A stretch of 64,000 nucleotides of DNA from Ancylobacter moscoviensis (GTDB lineage: Bacteria > Pseudomonadota > Alphaproteobacteria > Rhizobiales > Xanthobacteraceae), in assembly GCF_007559435.1 (NCBI RefSeq), contig NZ_VMBP01000004.1, positions 186,001 to 250,000 of the forward strand, in the 5' to 3' direction. The position numbers and the translations under genes were made by a program. Below, piece after piece: positions 42,828 through 53,479 of the stretch. A model generated the notes under the pieces. The model searched no databases. It was given only the letters and a program-made list of their open reading frames with translations, and was not told the DNA's origin. Every line of letters begins with the position of its first letter. Positions within the stretch are counted from its first letter, which is position 1.

Positions 42828-43954
42828 AGTCGGTCCCCTCGCAACGAACCGGCCAGCGTGCCGGCAGCGCGACCGCCGAAGCCGTGGTGAACGCCCTGCC
42901 GCACCCCGTCATCACGGTCGCGGAGGATGATCGGCTGGTGGACGCCAATGTCGCCGCCGAAGCCTTCTTCGAGGCGTCGCTGGCCGTGCTGACGCGCCAT
43001 CGGCTGCAGGAGTTCGTGCCCTTCGGCAGCCCGATCCTGTCGCTGGTGGAGCAGGTACGCACGCGCGGTGCCGCCGTGAACGAGTATCGCGTGGATCTCG
43101 GCACGCCGCGCAACGGCGGCGAGCGCATCGTCGACATCCATGTCGCGCCGCTGTCGGAAGCGCCGGGCCATGTGGTGATCATGCTTCAGGAGCGGACCAT
43201 CGCCGACAAGATGGATCGCCAGCTCACCCATCGCGGCGCGGCGCGCTCGGTCACGGCTCTGGCTTCCATGCTGGCCCACGAGATCAAGAACCCGCTGTCG
43301 GGCATTCGCGGTGCGGCGCAGCTTCTCGAATTGTCGGCCAGCGACGACGACCGCTCCCTGACCCGGCTGATCACCGATGAGGCCGACCGCATCGTGAAGC
43401 TGGTCGACCGCATGGAAGTGTTCTCCGACGAGCGCCCCATCGAGCGCGAGCCGGTCAATATCCACGCGGTGCTGGAGCATGTGCGCACGCTAGCGAGCAC
43501 CGGCTTCGCGCGCAACATCCGCTTCGTCGAGGAGTACGATCCCTCGCTGCCGCCGGTCCTGGCCAATCGCGATCAACTCGTCCAAGTCTTCCTCAATCTG
43601 GTGAAGAACGCCGCTGAAGCCATTGGCGATGCGCCGGACGGCGAGATTCATCTCACCACCGCCTTCCGCCCCGGTGTGCGCCTCATGGTGCCCGGCGCAC
43701 CGGCCCGTGTCAGCCTACCGCTGGAGTTCTGCGTGAGGGACAATGGTCCCGGCGTGCCGGAAGACCTCATGCCCCACCTGTTCGACCCATTCGTCACCAC
43801 CAAGCCCACCGGCACGGGCCTTGGCCTTGCGCTGGTCGCGAAGATCGTGGGCGACCATGGCGGCATCATCGAATGCGACAGCCAGCCCCGCCGCACGACC
43901 TTTCGTGTCCTCATGCCCATGTATCGCGCCAGCCGCGGTAACGAGAAGAGTTGA
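42824..43954 (+). CDS. ntrB: nitrogen regulation sensor kinase NtrB
   Basis: Cytosolic histidine kinase/phosphatase that controls NtrC according to PII and nitrogen state. The protein is 376 aa. PAS domain (about 18-125, [27 protein letters not shown]), H-box with His152 ([22 protein letters not shown]), N-box ([14 protein letters not shown]), and ATPase G-boxes ([32 protein letters not shown]). ATG 42824 overlaps the dusB stop (ATGA) and has GGAG upstream, so it is preferred over ATG 42809. Confidence 0.96.
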
Positions 43955-43962
43955 GAGCCGCC

Positions 43963-45408
<1,446 letters not shown>

Positions 45409-45533
45409 TCCGGTTGCGCCATCGCCCCGTGAATAAAGCGGGGAGGTGGTCGCCAATGTCACATTTTTGCACCAGTGTCATACCACTGCATCAGTGGGGC
45501 AGGCTGATTCCCGGCCCGCCGGCATGGTGATGG

Positions 45534-47795
45534 ATGAGCGACGCTTCGACTCGCGGGCCAAACAGGGACGACGCGCTGGATCTCGGCGCGATGGGTTTTC
45601 GATTCTCCCTCTGGGGGCTCGCGCCGCTGGCGGTGCTGCTGGCGCTCGTCATGGCGCTGGCCAGCTTCATCATCCTCATCGGCATCACGCCGCTGGTGCC
45701 CTCGCAGGAAGTGGTCATCACCGTCCTGTGCCTCAACGGCGTGATGTCGCTGGTCCTGATCGGCATCATCGGCCGCGAGGTCTGGCGCATCGTCAAGGCG
45801 CGGCGACGGGGCAGGGCGGCCGCGCGGCTGCATGTGCGCATCGTCGGCCTGTTCGGTGTCGTCGCGGTGGTGCCGGCGCTGCTGGTGGCGATCCTCGCCA
45901 GCATCACCCTCGACAAGGGCCTCGACCGCTGGTTCTCGGTGCGTACCCGCGCGATCGTCGACAACGCGGTCTCCGTCGCGCAGACCTATGTGCGCGAGCA
46001 TGCCTATTCGATCCGAGGCGACATTCTCGGCATGGCGCGCGACATGCAGCGCATCCGCCCGCTGTGGGACCAGGACCGCAGCCGCTTCCGGCAGGCGCTG
46101 ACCGCCCAGTCTGTGGTGCGCGGCCTGCCCGCGGCGATGATCATCGACAAGGATCTCAACATCGTCGACCGGGCGACGCTGCGGGTCGGCCGCGAATTCG
46201 TGGTGCCGGCCAACCTCGCGCTCAAGGACGCGACCGAGGAGCAGCCGCTGATCTACCTGCCGGGCGACGCCGACTATGTCGGCGCGGTCATCCCGCTGAA
46301 GGAGTTCGGCGATCTCTACCTCTACGTCGCGCGCGCCGTCGATCCACGGGTCATCGACTATCTCAAGGAGACGCAGGCGGCGGTGGTCGACTACCGCAAT
46401 CTCGAGCAGCAGCGCGTTGGCGTTCAGGTCGCCTTCGCCGTCCTCTACGCGGTGATCTCGCTCACCGTGCTGCTGTGCGCGGTGTGGCTGGGTATCCATT
46501 TCGCCAACCGGCTGGTGGCGCCCATCCGCCGCCTCATCGGCGCCGCCGATCTCGTCGCTGCCGGCAATCTCTTCGTCGAGGTGCCCGTGCGCCGCACCGA
46601 GGGCGACCTGTCGAGCCTTGCCGAGACCTTCAACAAGATGACGCAGGAGCTGCGCACCCAGCGCAATGACCTCGTTCAGGCCCGCGACCAGATCGATACC
46701 CGCCGCCGCTTCACCGAAGCGGTGCTGTCGGGCGTTGGCGCGGGCGTAATCGGCCTCGATTCCCTCGGACGCATCTCGATCATCAACCGGCCGGCGGAGA
46801 AGTTGCTTGGCGTCGTCGAGGCGGAAGTGCTCGGCAGCGAGCTCGGTACGGTGATTCCGGAGATCTCCTCCTTGCTGGCCGAGGCGATGGAGGCTGGAGA
46901 GCGCAGTGTGCAGGGCAATACGACGCTGACCCGCAGTGGCCGCGACCGCGTGATCGCCGTGCGCGTCACCACCGAGCAGTCGCGCGAGGCCGAGCATGGG
47001 TGGGTGGTCACGCTCGACGATATCACCGAGCTGGTCGTCGCTCAGCGCACCTCCGCTTGGGCGGACGTGGCGCGCCGCATCGCCCACGAGATCAAGAACC
47101 CGCTCACCCCGATCCAGCTCTCGGCCGAGCGGCTGCGCCGGCGGTACGGCAAGGTGATCGAGGGAGACCGCGAGGTCTTCGACCAGTGCACCGAGACGAT
47201 CATCCGCCAGGTCGGTGATATCGGCCGCATGGTGGACGAGTTTTCCTCTTTCGCGCGCATGCCCAAGCCGGTGGCCGAGGCGCAGGACGTCGGCGAGACG
47301 GCGCGGCAGGTGGTCTTCCTCATGCGGGTGGGCAATCCGGACATCGCCATCGACTTCGACGTGCCGGAGAACCCGGTGGTCGCGCGCTTCGACCGCCGGC
47401 TGATCTCGCAGGCGCTGACCAACATCATCAAGAACGCCACCGAGGCACTCGGCGCCGTACCGCCCGAGGAACGCACGGAGCTGCCGCGCATTCAGGTGGC
47501 GGTCCATGCGGACGAACGGATGGTGACGATCGACGTCATCGACAACGGCAAGGGCCTGCCGACCGAGAACCGGGCGCGGCTTCTGGAACCTTATGTGACA
47601 ACCCGCGAGAAGGGCACCGGGCTCGGTCTCGCGATCGTGGGGAAGATCATGGAAGAACATGGTGGCGGAATCGAACTCGACGATGCCCCGAACGGACGTG
47701 GCGCCTGGATCCGCCTGCGCTTCGCGCGCGACGGGGGCCCCACCGCACACAATGACGGCAACGGCGACGCGGCATCCGCCCGGCTGGCCGGCTGA
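45534..47795 (+). CDS. ntrY: membrane sensor histidine kinase NtrY
   Basis: Sensor of the NtrY/NtrX pair, linked in other Alphaproteobacteria to nitrogen, redox and envelope control. The protein is 753 aa. N-terminal helices (about 27-52, 60-82, 100-125), a periplasmic sensor region, another helix (about 300-325), HAMP (ANRLVAPIRRLIGAADLVAAGN), a PAS domain (about 400-500), His518 ([22 protein letters not shown]), N-box (ALTNIIKNATEAL) and G-boxes (DNGKGLP, TTREKGTGLGLAIVGKI). The 125-bp gap from ntrC contains a small inverted repeat CCACTG-CAT-CAGTGG (45483-45497), so a separate promoter is possible. Confidence 0.96.
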   Translation: MSDASTRGPNRDDALDLGAMGFRFSLWGLAPLAVLLALVMALASFIILIGITPLVPSQEVVITVLCLNGVMSLVLIGIIGREVWRIVKARRRGRAAARLHVRIVGLFGVVAVVPALLVAILASITLDKGLDRWFSVRTRAIVDNAVSVAQTYVREHAYSIRGDILGMARDMQRIRPLWDQDRSRFRQALTAQSVVRGLPAAMIIDKDLNIVDRATLRVGREFVVPANLALKDATEEQPLIYLPGDADYVGAVIPLKEFGDLYLYVARAVDPRVIDYLKETQAAVVDYRNLEQQRVGVQVAFAVLYAVISLTVLLCAVWLGIHFANRLVAPIRRLIGAADLVAAGNLFVEVPVRRTEGDLSSLAETFNKMTQELRTQRNDLVQARDQIDTRRRFTEAVLSGVGAGVIGLDSLGRISIINRPAEKLLGVVEAEVLGSELGTVIPEISSLLAEAMEAGERSVQGNTTLTRSGRDRVIAVRVTTEQSREAEHGWVVTLDDITELVVAQRTSAWADVARRIAHEIKNPLTPIQLSAERLRRRYGKVIEGDREVFDQCTETIIRQVGDIGRMVDEFSSFARMPKPVAEAQDVGETARQVVFLMRVGNPDIAIDFDVPENPVVARFDRRLISQALTNIIKNATEALGAVPPEERTELPRIQVAVHADERMVTIDVIDNGKGLPTENRARLLEPYVTTREKGTGLGLAIVGKIMEEHGGGIELDDAPNGRGAWIRLRFARDGGPTAHNDGNGDAASARLAG

Positions 47796-47809
47796 AGGAG
47801 AACGGTTTC

Positions 47810-49177
47810 ATGGCGACCGACATTCTGATCGTCGACGACGAGGCCGACATTCGCGGGCTGGTGGCCGGCATCCTGGAGGATGAGGGCTACAGCGCTCGCA
47901 CCGCCAAGGACAGCGACGAGGCGCTGGCCGCCATCGAGGCGCGCCGGCCGCATCTGGTCTTCCTGGACATCTGGATCGAGCGCTCGAAGCTCGATGGCCT
48001 GCAGCTCCTGGAGGTCATCAGGAAGAACCATCCGGATGTCCCGGTGGTGATGATCTCCGGCCACGGCACCATCGAGACGGCGGTCGCCGCCATCAAGCAG
48101 GGCGCCTACGACTTCATCGAGAAGCCGTTCAACTCGGACCGGCTGATCCTCGTGGCCGAGCGCGCGCTGGAGACGCTGCGCCTGAAGCGCGAGGTGCGCG
48201 ACCTGAAGCAGCGCACCCCGGTAGCGCAGCAGCTCGTCGGCCGCTCCTCGGTGATGAACCAGCTGCGCCAGTCGATCGAGCGCGTGGCTCCGACCAACAG
48301 CCGCATCATGATCGTCGGCCCCTCCGGTTCCGGCAAGGAACTGACGGCCCGCATGATCCACGCGGCCTCCTCGCGCGCCGGCGGGCCGTTCGTGGTGATC
48401 AACGCCGCGGCGATCACGCCGGAGCGCATGGAGATCGAGCTCTTCGGCATCGAGGGGACGGACGGGCAGGGCCGTCAGGTCGGCGCGCTCGAAGAGGCGC
48501 ATGGCGGCTCGCTCTTCATCGACGAGATCGCCGACATGCCGCGCGAGACGCAGAATCGCATCCTGCGCGTGCTGGTCGACCAGAATTTCCTTCGGGTGGG
48601 CGGGGCGACCCGCGTCTCGGTCGACGTGCGCATCATCTCCTCGACGGCGCGCAATCTGGAGAAGGAGATCGCCGAAGGGCGGTTCCGCGAAGACCTCTAT
48701 CACCGCCTTGGAGTGGTACCGATCCGTGTGCCCCCGCTGGCCGAGCGTCGCGAGGATGTGCCGGAACTGGTCGAGTTCTTCCTCGAGCACATCTCGCAGG
48801 CGACCGGCCTTGCCCGTCGACGCATTGCCGACGATGCGCTCGCCGTGCTCCAGTCGCATGACTGGCCCGGCAATGTGCGCCAGCTGCGCAACAACATCGA
48901 GCGGTTGCTGATCCTCGCTTCCGGCGACGCCGAGGCGCTGGTGACGGCGGACATGCTGCCGCCGGATGTCGGCTCGCTTGTGCCCAGCCTGCCGAGCGGC
49001 AATGGCGGCGAGCATCTGATGGGCCTGCCGCTGCGCGATGCGCGCGAGGTGTTCGAACGGGAGTATCTGGTTGCCCAGATCAGCCGCTTCGGCGGCAACA
49101 TATCGCGCACGGCCGAGTTCGTCGGCATGGAACGCTCGGCGCTGCACCGCAAGCTCAAGGCGCTCGGCATCGGCTGA
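47810..49177 (+). CDS. ntrX: response regulator NtrX
   Basis: Partner of NtrY. The protein is 455 aa. Receiver domain with Asp53 (VFLDIWIERSKLDG), AAA+ domain with GPSGSGKE, and C-terminal Fis-type HTH (GNISRTAEFVGMERSALHRKLKALGI). The sigma-54 contact loop GAFTGA is missing: the equivalent stretch reads ELFGIEGTDGQGRQVGALEEAHGG. NtrX proteins of this class characteristically lack it and probably act with sigma-70. 14 bp after ntrY. Confidence 0.96.
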   Translation: MATDILIVDDEADIRGLVAGILEDEGYSARTAKDSDEALAAIEARRPHLVFLDIWIERSKLDGLQLLEVIRKNHPDVPVVMISGHGTIETAVAAIKQGAYDFIEKPFNSDRLILVAERALETLRLKREVRDLKQRTPVAQQLVGRSSVMNQLRQSIERVAPTNSRIMIVGPSGSGKELTARMIHAASSRAGGPFVVINAAAITPERMEIELFGIEGTDGQGRQVGALEEAHGGSLFIDEIADMPRETQNRILRVLVDQNFLRVGGATRVSVDVRIISSTARNLEKEIAEGRFREDLYHRLGVVPIRVPPLAERREDVPELVEFFLEHISQATGLARRRIADDALAVLQSHDWPGNVRQLRNNIERLLILASGDAEALVTADMLPPDVGSLVPSLPSGNGGEHLMGLPLRDAREVFEREYLVAQISRFGGNISRTAEFVGMERSALHRKLKALGIG

Positions 49178-49296
49178 GCGCCTGCTCCTCGCATGATCCA
49201 TCTCCGGCCGGCTGCGAACCTGCTATAGAGTGAATCGAGCAGGTTGAGCCGAAGGCGCCGGTCGGGCGTTATCGGGCGGGTTCGAGCGGGGTTTTC

Positions 49297-50673
49297 ATGA
49301 AGGTCGTCATTTGCGGGGCGGGGCAAGTTGGGTTCGGCATCGCCGAGCGGCTTGCCGCCGAGCAGAACGACGTGTCCATCATCGACACCTCGCCGCGCCT
49401 CATCCAGGCGGTGACCGACACGCTCGACGTGCGCGGCTTCGTCGGCCACGGCTCGCATCCCGACGTGCTCGCCCGCGCGGGGCTCGAGGCGGCGGACATG
49501 CTGATCGCCGTGACCTTGCACGACGAAGTCAACATGATCGCCTGCCAGGTCGGTCACGCGCTGTTCGATGTGCCGACGAAGATTGCTCGTGTGCGCGCGC
49601 AAAGCTATCTGCAGGGCCACTGGCGTGACCTGTTCTCGCGCGATCATCTGCCGATCGACGTCGTGATCTCACCGGAGCTGGAAGTCGGCGAAATGGTGCT
49701 GCGTCGCCTCTCTCTGCCGGGGGCGGTCGACACGGTGAGCTTCGGCGACAGCAATGTCGTGGTGGTCGGCGTGCGCTGCCAGGAGGATTGTCCGGTCCTC
49801 GACACGCCGCTGCGCCAGCTCACCGACCTGTTCCCGGACCTGCGGGCGGTCGTCGTGGCGGTGAACCGCAACGGCAAGACCTTCGTCCCGCGCTCCACCG
49901 ACGCGCTGCTCGCCGGTGATCTCGCTTACTTCGTCGCCCAGAGCGATCAGGTCAGCCGCACGCTGTCGATCTTCGGCCACGACGAGCCGCCGGCGCAGCG
50001 CATCGTCATTGGCGGTGGCGGCAATATCGGTCTCTACGTCGCGCGGGAGCTGGAACAGCGCAATCCGAAGGCGCGCGTGAAGATCATCGAGGACAGCGCC
50101 GAGCGGGCGGAGTCTATCGCTCAGGAGCTGTCGCGTACGGTGGTCCTTCGCGGCAGTGCGCTCGACCGCAGCATTCTGGAGGAGGCCGCAGTCGGCGATG
50201 CCGACACGGTGATCGCCGTCACCAATGACGACCGGGTCAACATCCTGTCCTGCCTGCTGTCGCGCGAGCTTGGCGCCAAGCGCATGCTGTCGCTGCTCAA
50301 CGATCCCGCCTATCCGGCCTTCGCGCGCGGACTGGGCATCGACGCCTATGTGAACCCGCGCCAGATCACCGTCTCCAAGATCCTGCAATATGTCCGCAAG
50401 GGCCGCATCCGTGGCGTCCATTCGCTGCTGAACGGCGCGGGCGAGGTAATCGAGGCGGAGGCGCTGGAGACCTCGCCGCTGGTCGGCAAGCCGCTCAAGC
50501 AGCTCGACCTGTTCGACGGCATGCGGATCGGTGCGGTGATCCGGGCGGGGAGGGTGCTGCTGCCGCGCGGCGACACCGTCATCCAGGCCCGCGACCGGGT
50601 GGTGATGTTCGCCCTCGCCGACAAGGTCAAACGGGTGGAGCAGCTCTTCCGGGTGAGCCTGGAATTCTTCTGA
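49297..50673 (+). CDS. trkA: Trk potassium uptake regulatory subunit TrkA
   Basis: Peripheral NAD(H)-binding subunit gating the TrkH potassium channel. The protein is 458 aa, with two RCK/TrkA-N modules (KVVICGAGQVGFGIAERLAAEQNDVSIIDTS at 2-32, and RIVIGGGGNIGLYVARELEQRNPKARVKIIE at about 235) each followed by a TrkA-C domain (second: VIEAEALETSPLVGKPLKQLDLFDGMRIGAVIR). Its position after ntrX is conserved. The stop is 13 bp before trkH. Confidence 0.96.
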   Translation: MKVVICGAGQVGFGIAERLAAEQNDVSIIDTSPRLIQAVTDTLDVRGFVGHGSHPDVLARAGLEAADMLIAVTLHDEVNMIACQVGHALFDVPTKIARVRAQSYLQGHWRDLFSRDHLPIDVVISPELEVGEMVLRRLSLPGAVDTVSFGDSNVVVVGVRCQEDCPVLDTPLRQLTDLFPDLRAVVVAVNRNGKTFVPRSTDALLAGDLAYFVAQSDQVSRTLSIFGHDEPPAQRIVIGGGGNIGLYVARELEQRNPKARVKIIEDSAERAESIAQELSRTVVLRGSALDRSILEEAAVGDADTVIAVTNDDRVNILSCLLSRELGAKRMLSLLNDPAYPAFARGLGIDAYVNPRQITVSKILQYVRKGRIRGVHSLLNGAGEVIEAEALETSPLVGKPLKQLDLFDGMRIGAVIRAGRVLLPRGDTVIQARDRVVMFALADKVKRVEQLFRVSLEFF

Positions 50674-50686
50674 GAGGCGGGACGAG

Positions 50687-52135
50687 ATGATCGCGGTCGT
50701 CCGCCACAGCGCGCTCACCGCCGGAGTGATGGCCGGCTTCCTGCTGCTCGCCGCGCTGGTCTCGCTGTTCCGCAACGAGCCCGGCGCCGACGTGTTTCTG
50801 CTGACGGCGGTGCTCACCGTGTTCGGCGCCGGCGCCATGTATCTGGCGGTGCGCAACCGCGGCGGGCGGCTGGACCGGCTCGCCGCCTACGGGCTGCTCC
50901 TCGTCGTGTGGCTGGGCGTTCCCGTCATCGCGGCGGTGCCCATCGCGGCCACCACCTCCCTCGGCCCGATGGCTGCCTGGCTCGAAGCGGTATCGGCCTT
51001 CACCACGACAGGTGCCATCCAGATCCACGACCTCGACAACGTCCCGCGCGCCACGCTCGGCTGGCTGCTGACGCTGCAATGGGCCGGCGGTCTGCTGACC
51101 CTGCTCGGTTTTGTCGCCGTCCTCGGACCGGCGGGGATCGGCGGCCTGCCGGATCGCAGCGCCCGCACGAACCTGCTGGGCGTCACCGAGCAGACCGCGC
51201 TCGACGACGCGCTCCGGCTGGTCCTGCCCATCTATCTCGGCGCGACGGTGCTCTGCACGCTGCTGCTGTTCATGACCGGCGTGCACATGTTCGATGCGCT
51301 GGGCCTTGCCGGGTCGGCGCTGTCGACGGGTGGCCTGTTGCCCGATCCGGACGGCATCGCCGCCTATGGACACTTCGCGGTGAAGATGGTGCTGATCGTC
51401 TTCATGCTGGTCGGCGGCACCAGCGTGCTCTGGCATCGTATGTTGCTGTCGCGCCGTTTCCGGCTCGCCTTCGGCCAGTATGAGAACCTCGCGCTGCTCG
51501 GCCTGTGCTTTGGCCTGGGCATCATCGCCGCCGCCATCGGCTACCGCACGCCCTATGGCGGTCTCTCCCTGCCCATGGCGCTGGAGGACGGCCTGTTCAC
51601 GGCGGTCTCGCTGGTGACGACCACCGGCATCGAGCCGCATGGCGGCGCCTTCGCCAGCCTGCCGCTCACCCTCATCATCGCGGTGGTGTTCATCGGCGGC
51701 GCGAGCTTCTCCACCGCCGGCGGCATCAAGATCTACCGGGCCGGGATCATGTTCCTGCAGAGCTTCCGCGAGCTTGAGCGGCTGGTCCATCCCAATGCGG
51801 TGCGTCCGCGCCGGCTGGGGCAGCAGAACGTGACGCTGCAGATGATGAAGGCGATCTGGATCATGTTCGGCGTCGCCTGCACGGTGATCGCCGCGCTCTC
51901 CGCCGCCATCGCGCCGGCCATGCCGAGCTTCGAGGCGGCCTTCGTCTCCATCGTCGCCGCGCTGAGCAATGTCGGCCCCATCTACCCGGTCGGTTGGCAG
52001 GAGGGGGTGGTCTGGCCTGAATGGGGCGCTCTGCCGGCCTACGCGCAGATTATACTCGCCCTCGCCATGATTCTCGGCCGGCTGGAGATCCTTGTCGTGC
52101 TGGGGCTCGCCAATTTCGCGCTGTGGCGGCGGTGA
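50687..52135 (+). CDS. trkH: Trk potassium uptake channel TrkH
   Basis: Potassium-translocating membrane subunit. The protein is 482 aa, with about ten helices and the four pore-loop repeats of the SKT superfamily, including AVSAFTTTGAIQ (first filter region), AGSALSTGGLLPD, VSLVTTTGIEPHGG and IVAALSNVGPIY. Each has the filter Gly. Complete and in the same operon as trkA. Confidence 0.96.
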   Translation: MIAVVRHSALTAGVMAGFLLLAALVSLFRNEPGADVFLLTAVLTVFGAGAMYLAVRNRGGRLDRLAAYGLLLVVWLGVPVIAAVPIAATTSLGPMAAWLEAVSAFTTTGAIQIHDLDNVPRATLGWLLTLQWAGGLLTLLGFVAVLGPAGIGGLPDRSARTNLLGVTEQTALDDALRLVLPIYLGATVLCTLLLFMTGVHMFDALGLAGSALSTGGLLPDPDGIAAYGHFAVKMVLIVFMLVGGTSVLWHRMLLSRRFRLAFGQYENLALLGLCFGLGIIAAAIGYRTPYGGLSLPMALEDGLFTAVSLVTTTGIEPHGGAFASLPLTLIIAVVFIGGASFSTAGGIKIYRAGIMFLQSFRELERLVHPNAVRPRRLGQQNVTLQMMKAIWIMFGVACTVIAALSAAIAPAMPSFEAAFVSIVAALSNVGPIYPVGWQEGVVWPEWGALPAYAQIILALAMILGRLEILVVLGLANFALWRR

Positions 52136-52156
52136 CGCCGCGGGAATGGAACCCTG

Positions 52157-53017
52157 ATGTCGCGCATCGCCTATGTGAATGGACTTTATGTGCCGCACGC
52201 CGAAGCGGTCGTGCATGTCGAGGATCGCGGCTACCAGTTCGCCGACGGCGTGTATGAGGTGTGCGAGGTGCGCGGCGGCCACATGGTGGACGAGCGCCGT
52301 CACATGGAGCGCCTCGTGCGCTCGCTGAACGAGATCCGCATTCGCCAGCCCATGCCGCTGGCGGCGCTTGGCGTGGTGCTGCGCGAGACGGTGCGGCGCA
52401 ACCGGGTGCGCAACGGTTTCGTCTATCTGCAGGTCACGCGCGGCGTGGCGCGGCGCGACCACTATTTCCCGGATCCGGAGACGCCGCCATCCATCGTGGT
52501 CACCGCCCGCGCCGCAGATCCCGCCAAGGGCGAGGCGGTGGCGGCACAGGGGATTGCCATCATCACCGTGCCGGACAATCGCTGGGAGCGGGTGGACATC
52601 AAGACGGTTGGCCTGCTGCCCAATGTCCTTGCCAAGGAGGCTGCCCGGCAAGCCGGCGCACGCGAAGCCTGGTTCGTCGACCGCGACGGCAATGTCACGG
52701 AAGGCGGCTCCACCAACGCCTGGATCGTGACTGGGGACGGCAAGCTGGTGACCCGCCCGGCGGAGAGCGGCATCCTGCGCGGCATCACACGCACGGTGAT
52801 GATGGAAGTCGCCGAAAAGCTCCAGCTGCGCGTCGAGGAGCGTGCCTTCACCGTCAAGGAGGCGCTCGGCGCGCGTGAGGCGTTCGTGACCTCGGCAACG
52901 AACTTCGCCACGCCGGTGGTGCGAATCGACGGCCAGTCCATTGGAGACGGCAAGCCGGGGCCGGTGGCGCGCGCCCTGCGCGAGAACTTCCATAAGGTTG
53001 CCGAGATCGCCCGCTGA
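52157..53017 (+). CDS. D-amino-acid transaminase
   Basis: PLP fold-type IV aminotransferase of 286 aa, probably interconverting D-alanine and D-glutamate. The PLP-binding Lys149 (VDIKTVGLLPNVLAKEAA), Glu182 (NVTEGGSTNAWIV) and phosphate-binding SGILRGITR and TSATNFATPV segments are present. DIKTxxLLPNVLAK favours D-amino-acid transaminase over branched-chain aminotransferase or aminodeoxychorismate lyase. The location between trkH and hfq is typical in Rhizobiales. Confidence 0.9.
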   Translation: MSRIAYVNGLYVPHAEAVVHVEDRGYQFADGVYEVCEVRGGHMVDERRHMERLVRSLNEIRIRQPMPLAALGVVLRETVRRNRVRNGFVYLQVTRGVARRDHYFPDPETPPSIVVTARAADPAKGEAVAAQGIAIITVPDNRWERVDIKTVGLLPNVLAKEAARQAGAREAWFVDRDGNVTEGGSTNAWIVTGDGKLVTRPAESGILRGITRTVMMEVAEKLQLRVEERAFTVKEALGAREAFVTSATNFATPVVRIDGQSIGDGKPGPVARALRENFHKVAEIAR

Positions 53018-53065
53018 TTCCGGCGAAGGGGTTGGGGGTAAAGCTCCACGCCGACGAAGGGACTT

Positions 53066-53122
53066 GCCAAGTCGAGCCAACTTGGCGAAAGCTTCTTGCG
53101 CGATAGGCATGGTGTGCCATGC
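53066..53122. other. two small hairpins in the dat-hfq gap
   Basis: GCCAAGT (53066-53072) pairs with ACTTGGC (53080-53086), and GCATGG (53107-53112) pairs with CCATGC (53117-53122). Neither has a T-run. They could lie in a leader of hfq mRNA or be part of its regulation; nothing more can be said. The rest of the 208-bp gap shows no recognisable site beyond an A-rich run before hfq. Confidence 0.3.
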
Positions 53123-53225
53123 TTACGCTGCACGTCTTCATGCATGTCCGCCCCCGGACGGGGCGCAAAGGTGAAGGCGACCGCGCCGACTACGAGCAAC
53201 AACAAACAAACGGATCAAAAAAACC

Positions 53226-53477
53226 ATGGCCGCGGAACGTTCCCAGAACCTCCAGGACACCTTCCTCAACCACGTCCGCAAGAACAAGACGCCGCTCACC
53301 ATCTTTCTGGTCAACGGTGTGAAGCTCCAGGGAGTCGTCACCTGGTTCGATAATTTCTGCGTGCTGCTGCGCCGGGACGGCCATTCGCAGCTCGTCTACA
53401 AGCACGCCATCTCGACCATCATGCCCGGGCATCCGGTTCAGCTGTTCGAACCGGACGAGACCGGCGAGAAGGGCTGA
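53226..53477 (+). CDS. hfq: RNA chaperone Hfq
   Basis: Hexameric Sm-like protein that promotes small RNA-mRNA pairing. The protein is 83 aa. Sm1 motif ([31 protein letters not shown]) and Sm2 ([13 protein letters not shown]) with the YKH proximal-face signature are intact. The short acidic tail ends DETGEKG. Followed by hflX after 2 bp in the conserved hfq-hflX pair. Confidence 0.98.
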   Translation: MAAERSQNLQDTFLNHVRKNKTPLTIFLVNGVKLQGVVTWFDNFCVLLRRDGHSQLVYKHAISTIMPGHPVQLFEPDETGEKG

Positions 53478-53479
53478 AT

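Noticed and set aside
45456-45475. Possible sigma-54 promoter (TGTCAC...TTGC) before ntrY
   Set aside because: The GG of the -24 element is GT and the GG-to-GC distance is one base too short, so it does not fit the strict sigma-54 spacing.
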